From contig NZ_CADIKK010000045.1 in NCBI RefSeq assembly GCF_902859915.1, positions 1-48,588 of the forward strand: a stretch of 48,588 bases of DNA. The letters are read 5' to 3'. The notes beneath the pieces were generated by a model. That model was not told the origin of the DNA. It ran no database searches and saw only the letters and a program-made list of their open reading frames with translations. Made by a program: the position numbers and the translations under genes. Numbering within the stretch: position 1 is the stretch's first letter; every line of letters starts with the position of its first letter. This document shows, piece by piece, positions 1 to 8,540 of the stretch. This DNA is from Paraburkholderia ultramafica. Lineage in GTDB: Bacteria; Pseudomonadota; Gammaproteobacteria; Burkholderiales; Burkholderiaceae.

Positions 1-488
1 CATAGGCGCTTTTGTATTGACCGCTAAACCTTGGAAACAGCCGTCACGCCAACCCAAGCACGTAGGTGCTTCGGGTCGAGTAGTGACATCCGCATCCGGC
101 AGAGGACGGCCAGCACGAGACAATCATCCTGAACTGCAGAATGGCCGATCACCACGCGATGACGGCCGTCCAGGACGTCGGAATACGGAGTACGTTAGCC
201 GCTAGGCTTGCCGTGGCGCGCGGGTACTCACTCGACGGTTTGACATTAAGCGGATCATTCAGAATACATCGCCACGAACCGGCAGCATTCGGTCGTGGGT
301 GGTGCGGGCCGTAACATGCCAGTGGCCAGATTACTCCACGAGATTCTTGCCCATTGAGTTCAGCTCGCCGTACGTGGTCGTTTTGCCTATGCAGGGTGGC
401 TCGTGGCGAGCAGATGACGGCTTTTCCATTCTCTGAATTACGATCGTTTTACCTTTACCGAATTTTTCGATCCCCGCAAGGAGCTACC
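1..488. other. No recognisable gene (left edge)
   Basis: Only a 62-codon Arg/Pro-rich open frame (17-205) occurs here and it resembles no family I know. There is no convincing ribosome binding site in front of it. The stretch ends with the strong Shine-Dalgarno of the gene starting at 489. It could be upstream regulatory DNA or the decayed end of a mobile element, but nothing in it supports a specific call. Confidence 0.4.
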
Positions 489-809
489 ATGCGTGATCGA
501 GTACGACAGGACGCTGGGACGTCAGTCAAGAGACGCAGCACGCGTTCGCATGGAGTCTGGGCCTGGCTGAAGCAGGACGGAAACCAAAAGACGCTTCGCT
601 TCCTAGGCGCGGCTATCGCCGCGGCCGTGGCGTTACTTGTCAGCTTTGGTGTCTTCCGCAAACCACCACCCGATGTCGCTCCGGAAGCTTCGACCGTCAG
701 CCCTTCCCAACTGCAAAGCGCCGCGCCCAGTCAAAGCGCGAATGCGTCAGGCGGCGCCGCCGTGAACGTGCAAGGTTCAGGGAATTACGTGCATATGGAG
801 AAGCCATGA
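489..809 (+). CDS. Small single-pass membrane protein with C-terminal NVxGxGN motif
   Basis: Hypothetical protein of 106 residues. The start at 489 is preceded by AAGGAG (477-482), better than the longer open frame reaching back to 354. A basic N-terminus (about residues 1-36) precedes one hydrophobic helix (about 37-55, rich in Ala/Val/Leu), then a Pro/Ser/Gln/Ala-rich linker, and the protein ends in NVQGSGNYVHMEKP. Topology is therefore likely N-in with a periplasmic tail. It overlaps the TPR gene by ATGA (806-809), so the two are translationally coupled. That TPR protein carries a matching motif near its own N-terminus (NVSGTGNVVKV), suggesting the two act together. No function is known to me. 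Confidence 0.75.
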   Translation: MRDRVRQDAGTSVKRRSTRSHGVWAWLKQDGNQKTLRFLGAAIAAAVALLVSFGVFRKPPPDVAPEASTVSPSQLQSAAPSQSANASGGAAVNVQGSGNYVHMEKP

Positions 810-3034
810 AAAGCGTCCGCACATGTCTCCTGCTCCTTCTGATGCTGCTTGCGGGCGCAGTGTCTTCTGAACCCGGTGCGCAGTCTGCGCGAACGCCCAA
901 ACCCGCTACCTCGCCGTCCGCGCCCGGCCAGGTGGCGAACGCGCAGAATGGCCACGCGATAAACGTGTCCGGTACCGGCAACGTGGTCAAGGTCGGGGGC
1001 GACCTCGACGAGAAGACGCGTGCACAACTAGACGCCGCCATCCGTGGCGAGCAGAAGACGCAACGTCTGCTCGCAGAAGTTCGCGTTGAATATAAGAAAG
1101 CGATCGCCACCATTCAGGCGCTGGCGAATCAGATCAACGCCGGGCCTCGGGAGAAAGAGGCGGCACAGGCCCTTGCTGCGGGAAATTCCGCTCCGTCCGA
1201 GGCACTGTTGCAAGACCAGGAAAAGGGTGCGCTAAAGAGCGCGGAAAAAGATGCCGTCTACGCTGAACAACATCGCAAGGAGGCGGCAGAGCTGGCCCGT
1301 CAGCGCGGTGCGTTGGCTTTTCTTACAGACAAGAGAGCCGCGTTGAATGCATATCTGACAGCCGCAACATACGATCCGGCTGACGTGAAAACGCAAATCT
1401 TCATCGGCGACCTTCAGAACTTGCTGGGAGATACGAAGGCGGCGAAAGACACGTTCGTCAGTGCGGCGTCGATTGCGGAGGCGAATCTGAGAAAATATCC
1501 AGACCAGGTCGATGCCTCGCGCGAGTTGGCGATCAGCACTTACAGGATCGGTGAGTCACTCGAAACACAGGGTGATCTACAAGGCGCAGTTGCCCGATAC
1601 CAGCAGGCACTCGCCCTGCTTGCGCCTTTGGCAAAACGTGCGCCTGACGACATACCTCTGCAGATCGACTTGGCGGAATCACATGCGATCCTCGGAAGTG
1701 CGTTGCGAGACCAGGGCGACTCCAACGCTGCGCTTGCGCAATATGAAGCGGCGATTGCAATTACGACGCCGTTGCTGAAGGGTTACCCGGACGACACCGC
1801 TGTGCAGTTGGCAACGGCTGCCAATCATTTGCGAGCAGGCAGAATTCTCGAAAGTTCCGGCAAACTGTCGGCCGCGCTGAACGAATACCGGCAGGCAAGG
1901 GAGATTGCGGAGCCTCAAACGACGCGACCACGAACGGAAGCAGCGAAAGTAAGCGGTGTGTCCGTAGGCCATCACAACGCGGATTTAATTGTGCTCGCTG
2001 CCAATGGAGCGTTCGGCCAGGCCTTGCTGACGCAGGGAGACCTGACTGGTGCGATTCGCGCCTTTGAGCAGGGGTTGAAGGTCAGCGAACTGCTAACGCA
2101 ACGGGACCCTGGCAACGACGATTGGCAGCTTACCGCTGCGGAATATCATTTTCAGATTGGTGGGGTGCGCATGCTGCAGGGGGATACGGACAGCGCGCTC
2201 GCCGAGTTTAGGAAGGCGGGAACCATATACTCCGCGATGGCGCAAAAGGATCCAACCAACATTGACCGACAAGGAGCGGCGGCCGCGATGCACTTTTTGT
2301 CGGCAGGCCCGCTGTTCATGGCGGGTGACCCGGGTGCAGCGACTGCGGAAGCGAGGCTGGCGGTCGCTGGTCTCGAAAACGCAGTGCAACGGGCGCCGGA
2401 CGAAACTGCGTGGCTCAATATCCTGGGGCAGGCATATGTCATCGAGGCCGTTTCCCGGAACCTCGATGACGCACCATATGACGCAAAGCAGCCGTTGGAG
2501 AAAGGGGCTCTTATCTTTGAAAGACTGCTTGCGCGAGATCCTGCAAACGCTGACTGGCGTTCCTCGTTAGGGGAGGCTCGAATGATTCTCGCGCAAGTGC
2601 TGCTGGAGACGAAAGACACTGCGGGCGCAGTATCTGCCGCAAGCGAAGCAGTTGCGACCTACGAGCCGCTGGTGAAGGATGATCCGACGAACATGCTTAA
2701 TATGGCTAATCTCGGTCAGTCCCTTCTCGCATTGTCAACGGCGAAGCAATTATCAGGCGATCATGCAGCAAGCCAGGACGCGTTGACCCGCGCAGTCGAC
2801 ACTATTCGCAAAGTGTTGAAAGCCAATCCCGATAACCCAATGATGCAGGTTCTTCTGGCGATGGGTTACCTGGAACTCGGCCGGGCAACCGATTCGCCAG
2901 TGCAGCGCCGAACCTATCTTGAGCAAGGCTCGGTGATCCTGAAGGGGCTCAAGGAGCGCGGGCATCTGCCGGAAACCTTCGTAAAACTTATCCCGGTGTT
3001 CGATCGAGAATTGGCTGGGCTTGGGGCGGAATGA
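806..3034 (+). CDS. Secreted tetratricopeptide-repeat protein
   Basis: 742 residues. An N-terminal signal peptide (basic MKSVR, then a Leu-rich core to about residue 20) indicates export. Residues about 25-70 form a Pro/Ala-rich linker holding the motif INVSGTGNVVKV, which echoes the end of the upstream protein. A charged, probably coiled-coil section (about 70-170, Glu/Lys/Ala rich) leads into a long array of TPR-like helical pairs up to the C-terminus, recognisable from repeated patterns such as GDLQGAVARYQQAL, GDSNAALAQYEAAI and GDLTGAIRAFEQGL. TPR arrays are protein-binding scaffolds, so a periplasmic scaffold role is an inference. The gene is coupled to the preceding one by a 4-nt overlap. 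No enzymatic domain is visible. Confidence 0.85.
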   Translation: MKSVRTCLLLLLMLLAGAVSSEPGAQSARTPKPATSPSAPGQVANAQNGHAINVSGTGNVVKVGGDLDEKTRAQLDAAIRGEQKTQRLLAEVRVEYKKAIATIQALANQINAGPREKEAAQALAAGNSAPSEALLQDQEKGALKSAEKDAVYAEQHRKEAAELARQRGALAFLTDKRAALNAYLTAATYDPADVKTQIFIGDLQNLLGDTKAAKDTFVSAASIAEANLRKYPDQVDASRELAISTYRIGESLETQGDLQGAVARYQQALALLAPLAKRAPDDIPLQIDLAESHAILGSALRDQGDSNAALAQYEAAIAITTPLLKGYPDDTAVQLATAANHLRAGRILESSGKLSAALNEYRQAREIAEPQTTRPRTEAAKVSGVSVGHHNADLIVLAANGAFGQALLTQGDLTGAIRAFEQGLKVSELLTQRDPGNDDWQLTAAEYHFQIGGVRMLQGDTDSALAEFRKAGTIYSAMAQKDPTNIDRQGAAAAMHFLSAGPLFMAGDPGAATAEARLAVAGLENAVQRAPDETAWLNILGQAYVIEAVSRNLDDAPYDAKQPLEKGALIFERLLARDPANADWRSSLGEARMILAQVLLETKDTAGAVSAASEAVATYEPLVKDDPTNMLNMANLGQSLLALSTAKQLSGDHAASQDALTRAVDTIRKVLKANPDNPMMQVLLAMGYLELGRATDSPVQRRTYLEQGSVILKGLKERGHLPETFVKLIPVFDRELAGLGAE

Positions 3035-3984
3035 CGGCGTTCAGGCAGGTGCCTTCAGTTCTGCATCCGTGAAGACTCGTGTACCTCGGCATGATGAACA
3101 GGAGCCTATGAGCCCCGAGTGAGCAGGAGCTATGGACTTTGGATAAGCCGCCACAGGAGGAGAAAGCGGATGGCATTACGATCCCGACAGAGTGGATCAC
3201 GCGTGCCGACAGAGTGATCCACTGGGTAGGCATTTGGCAATCAGCAAGGTACTTTCTTCAAGCATCCTCGAATGATGCCATTTGTGCTGTTCGTCATTGA
3301 CGTCCGTGACCGTGTAGGTGTCCGCAATGAGCAGGCAACCCGACGTAAGCGGCTGCGAGGCGAATGTCGCCCTTGGGTCGACTGCTGTCCTATCAGTTGG
3401 AGTAAAGCTGCCGTTCGAACTGATCGTGAGCCCGAGGTCAGCAAAGCTAACCATAGCGGCCGTAGGACGACGGTCGCGCCAGCGGCTGCTATGGCCGACA
3501 ACTTGCCGACCAACTCGTCGAGGCGAGCGTAAGTTGATAGCGACGATACCGTCAGCGATACCGAGAAATCCAGTCAGCAGTTATCAGCTCTGGCCAGACC
3601 GCGTCGGAGCATCAACGTGTCATCGATACCGTCAGAATTGTTCCAACGCGATCCTGACAGAGCTTGAAGGAGCCATGCAAGCACCAGAAAACTGGGTAGA
3701 GAATCGATTTCAAGGTGCGCGGCGCCGCTTGCGGAGCCGCTGTGCGAAAACCCAGCTGCGCGGCACATGGCTGACCGGAGTATCTTGTGAAAGTGGCGCC
3801 GACTGACGCGGCGAAACCAGGGTTAGATACTGGTCTCCGTATGTCGCCACGAAGTATGGGTAGGATGATGGGTAGGCGGTGATCGCGGAGGGTGGGAGCC
3901 AAACCTGGCGCGGCTCTCCGCGCGGTAGTTGAAGTCTGCTGCCTTCCGCCAGTCAAGGGCTTCGCGGGCATTCCGATATTTTAA
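3035..3984. other. Non-coding or decayed stretch
   Basis: No intact gene is seen over about 950 bases. Several overlapping short frames exist on both strands with no convincing start sites. The only part that reads like former coding sequence is the minus-strand piece at about 3197-3535, listed separately. The stretch leads directly into the truncated antiporter remnant at 3985. Confidence 0.5.
3197..3535 (-). pseudogene. Possible decayed hypothetical gene
   Basis: Two minus-strand frames read in succession like one protein broken by a frameshift. One frame gives RLDELVGKLSAIAAAGATVV; near 3450-3460 sense continues in another frame with MVSFADLGLTISSNGSF and TFASQPLTSGCLLIADTYTV. Amino-acid composition in both parts is protein-like (Ser/Thr/Gly-rich, beta-prone), unlike the Arg-rich shadow frames around it. 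Neither part has a ribosome binding site. I cannot name the family. The call is tentative and rests only on composition and frame continuity. Confidence 0.3.
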
Positions 3985-4535
3985 GTCGAGGTACTGCTTT
4001 CCATCGCACTATGCATGGGCTCTTATGTGCTTGCCGATGCGATTCATATGTCAGGCCCGATTGCCACCGTTGTCGCCGGCCTCTTCCTGGGCAACAAAGA
4101 ATGGAAACTCGCGATGTCCGAACAGACGCAGGAGTATCCGGGGAAGTGCTGGCAACTGGTTGACGAAATCCTGAACAGCTTGCTGTTCCTGCTGATCGGC
4201 CTCGAATTGTCGCGATCAACGAGACGGGGATGTATCTGCTCCTCGGGTTGATCGGAATTGCCTGTGTACTGGTTGGGCGTGCCATCAGCGTACTGATCCC
4301 GATCAGGATCGGGAGTTTTCTCGCGTCATATCCGAAGGGTACCGTCACGCTTCTAACGTGGGGCGGCCTGAGGGGCGCAATTTCGATCGCGCTGGCGTTT
4401 CTGCTACCAGCCGGTCAGGAGCGCCAATTGATCCTCACGAGCACGTACATCGTTGTGATCTTCTCCATCCTGGTCCAGGGCCTGACGTTTGGTCCGCTGC
4501 TCAGAAAACTTGTTCCTCCAGCACACGACGGCTGA
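3985..4535 (+). pseudogene. Truncated, frameshifted Na+/H+ antiporter (CPA1 type)
   Basis: The C-terminal part of a monovalent cation:proton antiporter is readable in two frames. The first runs from about 3985 to 4210: EVLLSIALCMGSYVLADAI, then HMSGPIATVVAGLFLGN and NSLLFLLIGLEL. The second runs from about 4206 to 4535: AINETGMYLLLGLIG, then LTWGGLRGAISIALAFLLP and a last hydrophobic helix. GLRGAISIALA and LLFLLIGLE are hallmark CPA1 transmembrane motifs. A stop (TAA, 3982-3984) closes the frame upstream, so the N-terminal half is missing. A frameshift near 4205-4212 splits the rest. The family normally has over 500 residues and about 12 helices; this remnant encodes about 180. It cannot make a functional antiporter. 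Confidence 0.8.
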
Positions 4536-4818
4536 CGGTCTTCAATTGGCTGGTGCGTTATCGAAAAAGCGCCGCCTGAGAAACTCCGATCGTCCGCTAT
4601 CCGGCTCCACGCACGATCGTATGAAACAGGCGGACTCCTGACACGCCGCGCGTGTCGATTGATAGGTTATGGAAAGAGGCGCCCGGCAGCCAGCGCGGCG
4701 CGTTGGAGAACTCGCGGTGCCGGACGCAAGAGGAACGCGTGCGGACTGACGTGATGGGAAGTACCAGCAAGCATCGCAACCAGTGCGATCCACGATCCCG
4801 TGACATGTGGCGCAACTT
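4536..4818. other. Intergenic spacer between two pseudogenes
   Basis: No supported gene. Open frames here are Arg/Ser-rich on both strands and lack start signals. The stretch separates the antiporter remnant from the IHF-alpha remnant, and the whole 3.0-5.0 kb block appears to be decaying DNA. Confidence 0.4.
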
Positions 4819-5016
4819 GTCGACGCCCATCAACATGCTTTGCGGTGTTGCGCGACATGCTGGCAAACGGCGAAAGTGCGAAGTTGTCCGGCTTCGGCAA
4901 CTTTCAATTGCGTGACAAACGGCCGGATCCCGGTCGAAACCCGAAACCCGGCGTACGGATTCCCATTCCGCCGCGCCGCGTCGTCGCACTCCATGCAAGT
5001 CAGAAGCTCAAGGTGC
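4819..5016 (+). pseudogene. ihfA: IHF-alpha (HU/IHF family) remnant
   Basis: The C-terminal half of an integration host factor alpha-like protein is clear: VLRDMLANGESAKLSGFGNF, QLRDKRPDPGRNPKPG, IPIPPRRVVALHASQKLK. These match the family's GFGNF, RPGRNPKTG (DNA-intercalating beta arm) and RRVVTFHASQKLK signatures. The preceding piece (VDA at 4819 in another frame) looks like the VDAFF segment of helix 2, implying a frameshift near 4825-4845. The N-terminal about 40 residues are not found. Family members are about 100 residues. The frame runs on past the normal C-terminus without homology. An intact copy presumably exists elsewhere in the genome. Confidence 0.7.
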
Positions 5017-5086
5017 GGCCTGATGACGTCAGCCTCAAACTGCCTGGCGCACAACGGCATATGACAAAGCAGCAGCACCCCACAGT

Positions 5087-5842
5087 TCACATCATGCCGC
5101 CGGTGGCGCTGCCTGTGCCGCCAGTGCCGGATGAAGGTGTGGACGTCGTTGTGAGCGGATGGGCGAGACCCGCCGTTGACAGCAGCGAGACGGCGGCCGA
5201 ATCTGGCATGCCTTCGGCGGTGATGGCGCCTGCTGCCGCCAGCGCGCCGAGATCGCTGTCGACGCCTGCTTTCCCGACAATAAACGGCGTCGTTAGAAAC
5301 GCCGGTGCCGTCAGCGTGACCGCATAGCGCTGCTGCAGATTTGTGACGACAGCCGATTGCGCAGCCAGCACATCGGCCTGGTTTGCCAGCACCTGCTGGA
5401 ACTGTGAGTTGCTCGGGAAGTCCGCAATCAGACTGGTCTCGCTCGTCCGAAGTTGCGAAGCGAGGTAGACGAGCATCAGCTCGGTCTCGGGCGTCGTATT
5501 GAAGGTGCCGCCGGCAAATGCCAGCGAATGCAGGGTCGTGCCGGCGGAGGTCACGGTGAGGATGCAGGGAAGGGTGGCGTTGAACGCGATGCCGTAGTGT
5601 CCACCGCCGTCTGACAGGGTGGAGCCCGAACCTCGTGCACAACTGAAGGTGACCATCGCGCTGGCGAGCGCCTTGCCGGTGGCGGCTGTGCCGGATAGGG
5701 CGAAGTTTGACATCCCGTTTCCGCCGCCACAGCCATCGAGGCCGAAGCAGGCGCTTCCGCCACACGCGGCGAGAGTTGCGAGCGAAGCCGCGCAGAGTGC
5801 AGCCAGCGCCGGGCGAACGAAACGCGCATCGTGAGTGTTCAT
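5087..5842 (-). CDS. Putative lipoprotein, unknown function
   Basis: 251 residues from the ATG at 5842, which has a purine-rich AGGCGG just upstream; a longer frame to 5974 lacks such a signal. The N-terminus has a basic region, a hydrophobic core and the lipobox LAAC (LATLAACGG), predicting a lipidated, membrane-anchored protein. A Gly/Cys-rich stretch (GGSACFGLDGCGGGNG) follows the lipid-bearing Cys. The middle reads like a beta-sandwich (LSGTAATGKALASAMVTFSC, about 60-130) with Ala-rich helices after it. The C-terminus is low-complexity Ser/Thr/Gly-Gly. Similar architectures are common among Burkholderiaceae lipoproteins with a carboxypeptidase-regulatory-like fold, but I cannot assign a role. 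It is monocistronic as far as visible. Confidence 0.75.
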   Translation of the reverse strand: MNTHDARFVRPALAALCAASLATLAACGGSACFGLDGCGGGNGMSNFALSGTAATGKALASAMVTFSCARGSGSTLSDGGGHYGIAFNATLPCILTVTSAGTTLHSLAFAGGTFNTTPETELMLVYLASQLRTSETSLIADFPSNSQFQQVLANQADVLAAQSAVVTNLQQRYAVTLTAPAFLTTPFIVGKAGVDSDLGALAAAGAITAEGMPDSAAVSLLSTAGLAHPLTTTSTPSSGTGGTGSATGGMM

Positions 5843-5974
5843 GGCCGCCTGCCGTTGATAGAAGGGGATAAGGCGAGCCGCCCCACGCAAAGGGACCGGC
5901 GCTACTTTTAATTTTAGGTCCGATGCGCCGAATCCGTTTGTCGCGTCAATCACATTCGCCGCGTTATCGGCCAT

Positions 5975-6337
5975 ACCGATCGTCGGCCCGTCACGACAAG
6001 TCGACGGCCGGTGTAGGTCGGTATAGGTTGTTCAGCTGACAACACACGAGCCGTCCGCTACCGGGAGGTCGTATCGGACGAGCCCTGCGACCACCGCCGT
6101 GCAGAAGATCGCGAACCACGACAACAGATCGCCAATCACCTGATTGTCAAATGTGGCGGCCACGCGCGCGAGCTCCGACGCCTACGGCGCGCGCCCGCGC
6201 TTCGGTCCTTTTCTGCCGCGCGAATCAGGGTTGATGTCCAGCCGCGTGTCAGACGGGTAGAACCCACGCCCGGCGGGCCTTTAAACCGATTCCGCCTGCT
6301 CGAATAAACCCGCAGACGTTTGTCGAATCGGGCATGC
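5975..6337. other. Intergenic, nothing recognised
   Basis: About 360 bases between the lipoprotein (transcribed leftward) and the end of pbpG (also leftward). It should contain the lipoprotein promoter and the pbpG terminator. I see no convincing promoter hexamers and no strong hairpin with a T-tract. No open frame here has a start signal. Confidence 0.4.
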
Positions 6338-7312
6338 TTACGTACGAGCTCGACTGGCGATAATGCGGTGCGACGGGTGGCGATGTGACGAGACGGCGGA
6401 CGCGGTCCGCCAGGATGCGAGTCGCACGTTCACGCGATGTTGTTGGCTGGCGACGACTGGATGGCGGTGATGCAAATGCGCAGAGGCATGGTACAGGCGA
6501 GGTACGGCTACGGGCATTTGATCGCCGTTCACCCAGTTGCGGATCGTCGCCAGATCAGCGGAGCGGGCACCGGATGATCTTGCGCCTAGCAGCGCAATAA
6601 TCACCGTGCCTCTCGGCATGGCGGCGTCGACCACGATGCAGCGACCCGCCTCGCGCGTGTACCCGGTTTTCGCGAGCTGCGTGTCCCAATCCGTCCAGCG
6701 GACCACCGGATCGGTGTTGTGATAGAACCTGGTCCGGTTGCCGATTGTCTGTTCGTACGCTGTCAGGGTGGTAAACGAACCGATCATCGGATAGTGCGAC
6801 GCTTCGATCGCCAACTTGACGACATCGCGAGCTGTGGAGACATTGTCCGGCGAGAGCCCCGTCGGATCCTCGAAATGCGTGTCGGCCATGTTTAGCGCGC
6901 GCGCCTTTAGATTCATCTGCCGGATGAACGACGACTGGCCGCCAGGGAACGAGCGTGACAGGGCGGACGCCGCACGGTTTTCGGATGACATCAGCGCAAG
7001 GCGAAGCATCGCCTCGCGTTCGAGCGAGGTACCGACGGGAATCCGCGAGCCCGAGTGCTTGAGGCGGTCGATGTCGGCCTTGTCAATGGTCAGGGTATCT
7101 CCCATCTCCTGCGCCTTGTCGAGTACGACCATCGCTGTCATCAGTTTCGTCAGCGACGCGATGGGTCGGACATCGTCAGCATTTTTTTCCAGCAGGACTT
7201 CGCCACGCGCGACGTCGTACACGATCACGCTAGGGGAGTAAAGCGACGGGGTGTCGGCACATGCGAATAGACTCGTGCACGCAAGCAGCAATGCGCAGAT
7301 GAATTTCTTCAT
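6338..7312 (-). CDS. pbpG: D-alanyl-D-alanine endopeptidase (PBP7-type, S11 family)
   Basis: 324 residues; a periplasmic low-molecular-mass penicillin-binding protein that cleaves D-Ala cross-links in peptidoglycan. A signal peptide (MKKF, hydrophobic to about residue 19) is present. All three active-site motifs are in order: SLTK at 53-56 (nucleophile Ser53), SEN at 110-112 and KTG at 215-217. The text PIASLTKLMTAMVVLDA-like and LALMSSENRAASAL are typical of PbpG. Residues from about 268 onward are His/Ser/Arg-rich (HHRHPVVASQQH...) and do not look like the family, so the C-terminus may come from a frameshift or a replaced end; the catalytic domain itself is complete. The short spacer to the lipoprotein suggests separate transcription. 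Confidence 0.88.
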   Translation of the reverse strand: MKKFICALLLACTSLFACADTPSLYSPSVIVYDVARGEVLLEKNADDVRPIASLTKLMTAMVVLDKAQEMGDTLTIDKADIDRLKHSGSRIPVGTSLEREAMLRLALMSSENRAASALSRSFPGGQSSFIRQMNLKARALNMADTHFEDPTGLSPDNVSTARDVVKLAIEASHYPMIGSFTTLTAYEQTIGNRTRFYHNTDPVVRWTDWDTQLAKTGYTREAGRCIVVDAAMPRGTVIIALLGARSSGARSADLATIRNWVNGDQMPVAVPRLYHASAHLHHRHPVVASQQHRVNVRLASWRTASAVSSHRHPSHRIIASRART

Positions 7313-7755
7313 GTCGTTCTCACCCTGGAACCTGGGGGACGCAATTGGGAGGCAGGACTGTCTCCACGCGCAATATCGTCTTCCGACAATATAAATGTAG
7401 TCGCTCGAAGCAGGATTGGGTGTGTGAAGGCAGACAGAATTTCTCGGGCCGTCGGGAGTGATTTGGCGAAGCGCGCGGCGACGGTCAGAAGCGGGACTCG
7501 CCCTCGGCGAACGACTGCTTACGTGGAACGCGCACTAAGGAAGCCTACGCGCTTTGGCCTTTCGATATTAACTTGCACAGAATTCTGACCCATCTGGCGC
7601 GGGAATCGTCGGCTCCGCTCAACTGACCGCATGGCGTCCAGGTCGCGCAAGCTTCATGCAGAATGTGCTCATATTGCTTGACCACGCCCTCGGCGAGCCA
7701 CTGGCGAATGCCTCGTCGACCCGGTGATCCATAGCGCTGCCAACGAAACCAGCCT
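7313..7755. other. Intergenic between pbpG and the catabolic island
   Basis: About 440 bases. No gene is supported. A minus-strand frame (7545-7880) partly overlaps the maleate isomerase gene but shows no family features and no start signal. The left part should carry the pbpG promoter. Confidence 0.4.
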
Positions 7756-8472
7756 TCACGAACTCCGTGAGGACGCCAATAGCACACCATATCCCGTTGG
7801 TCGTATCTGTATGCCAAGCGTCTCGAGGCAAAACCACAGCAACGCCGAATTGCTGGTGACGACCGGTTTGCCTGCGGCACGTTCGATATCCGCGATCACG
7901 CGGCTCACGCGCACGCCCGCGCAACTGATCAGCACCGCATCGAAGTCGCCTTTCAGCCGCGTGGCGAGCGCCGTCCATGTGTGCGGTTCGAGCATCGCCT
8001 GTTCGTACGGCGTGCTGCAGGGCTGACTCGCGTGCGTGACGACTTCGATACCGCGCGCCTCGAAGAATGCAATTTCTGCGTCGACCACTTCCGGGCGATA
8101 AGCGGTCATCAGCGCGATGCGCGTCGCGTGCAACGTGTCACAGGCGGCGAGCACCGCCTGGATCGTCGTGACGGCCGGAATGCCGGTGGCCTGGCGAATC
8201 CGCGCGTTGACCGAATCCGGGCCTGCCACCACGCCCGCCGCTGTGCAGTTCATCGCGATCAGATCGACTTTCGCGTCGGCCAGCAGCTTCGCGTGCGCTT
8301 CGAGATCGGACACCAGGCGGCGGTCGGATTCGATCGAGGTGTCGCGAAAGGGCAGGCGCGTCGTGACGAACTGCACGCCCTCGGGCGCCATCGCCTGGAT
8401 TTCAAAATCACACAAGCCGCCCGATGGATACAGATGTCCGATACGGGCCAGATAGCCGAAACCGATGCTCAT
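7756..8472 (-). CDS. Maleate isomerase / Asp-Glu racemase family protein
   Basis: 238 residues from the ATG at 8472. The protein has the Asp/Glu racemase fold of maleate cis-trans isomerases and arylmalonate decarboxylases. Two cysteines stand at the family's catalytic positions: Cys76 in MNCTAAG and Cys194 in ISCAGVR. Maleate isomerase uses both to convert maleate to fumarate; arylmalonate decarboxylase has only the second. The N-terminus MSIGFGYLARIGHLYPSGG fits the family's first strand. The gene lies 68 nt downstream of the MFS gene on the same strand, so they probably form an operon. In this island it may convert a cis C4 product into a TCA intermediate (inference). The exact substrate is unproven; a hydantoin racemase-like role is an alternative. 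Confidence 0.8.
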   Translation of the reverse strand: MSIGFGYLARIGHLYPSGGLCDFEIQAMAPEGVQFVTTRLPFRDTSIESDRRLVSDLEAHAKLLADAKVDLIAMNCTAAGVVAGPDSVNARIRQATGIPAVTTIQAVLAACDTLHATRIALMTAYRPEVVDAEIAFFEARGIEVVTHASQPCSTPYEQAMLEPHTWTALATRLKGDFDAVLISCAGVRVSRVIADIERAAGKPVVTSNSALLWFCLETLGIQIRPTGYGVLLASSRSS

Positions 8473-8540
8473 GAAGTTGTTCGCCGATGGATTGACCGAG
8501 TGCGTCAGGCACGGCGCGCGGCCCTGCCCGACGCGAACGC

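Noticed and set aside
4830..5765. 311-codon minus-strand frame over the IHF remnant and lipoprotein
   Set aside because: Arg/His/Cys-rich text with no motif; the lipoprotein frame carries a lipobox and the IHF motif lies on the plus strand.
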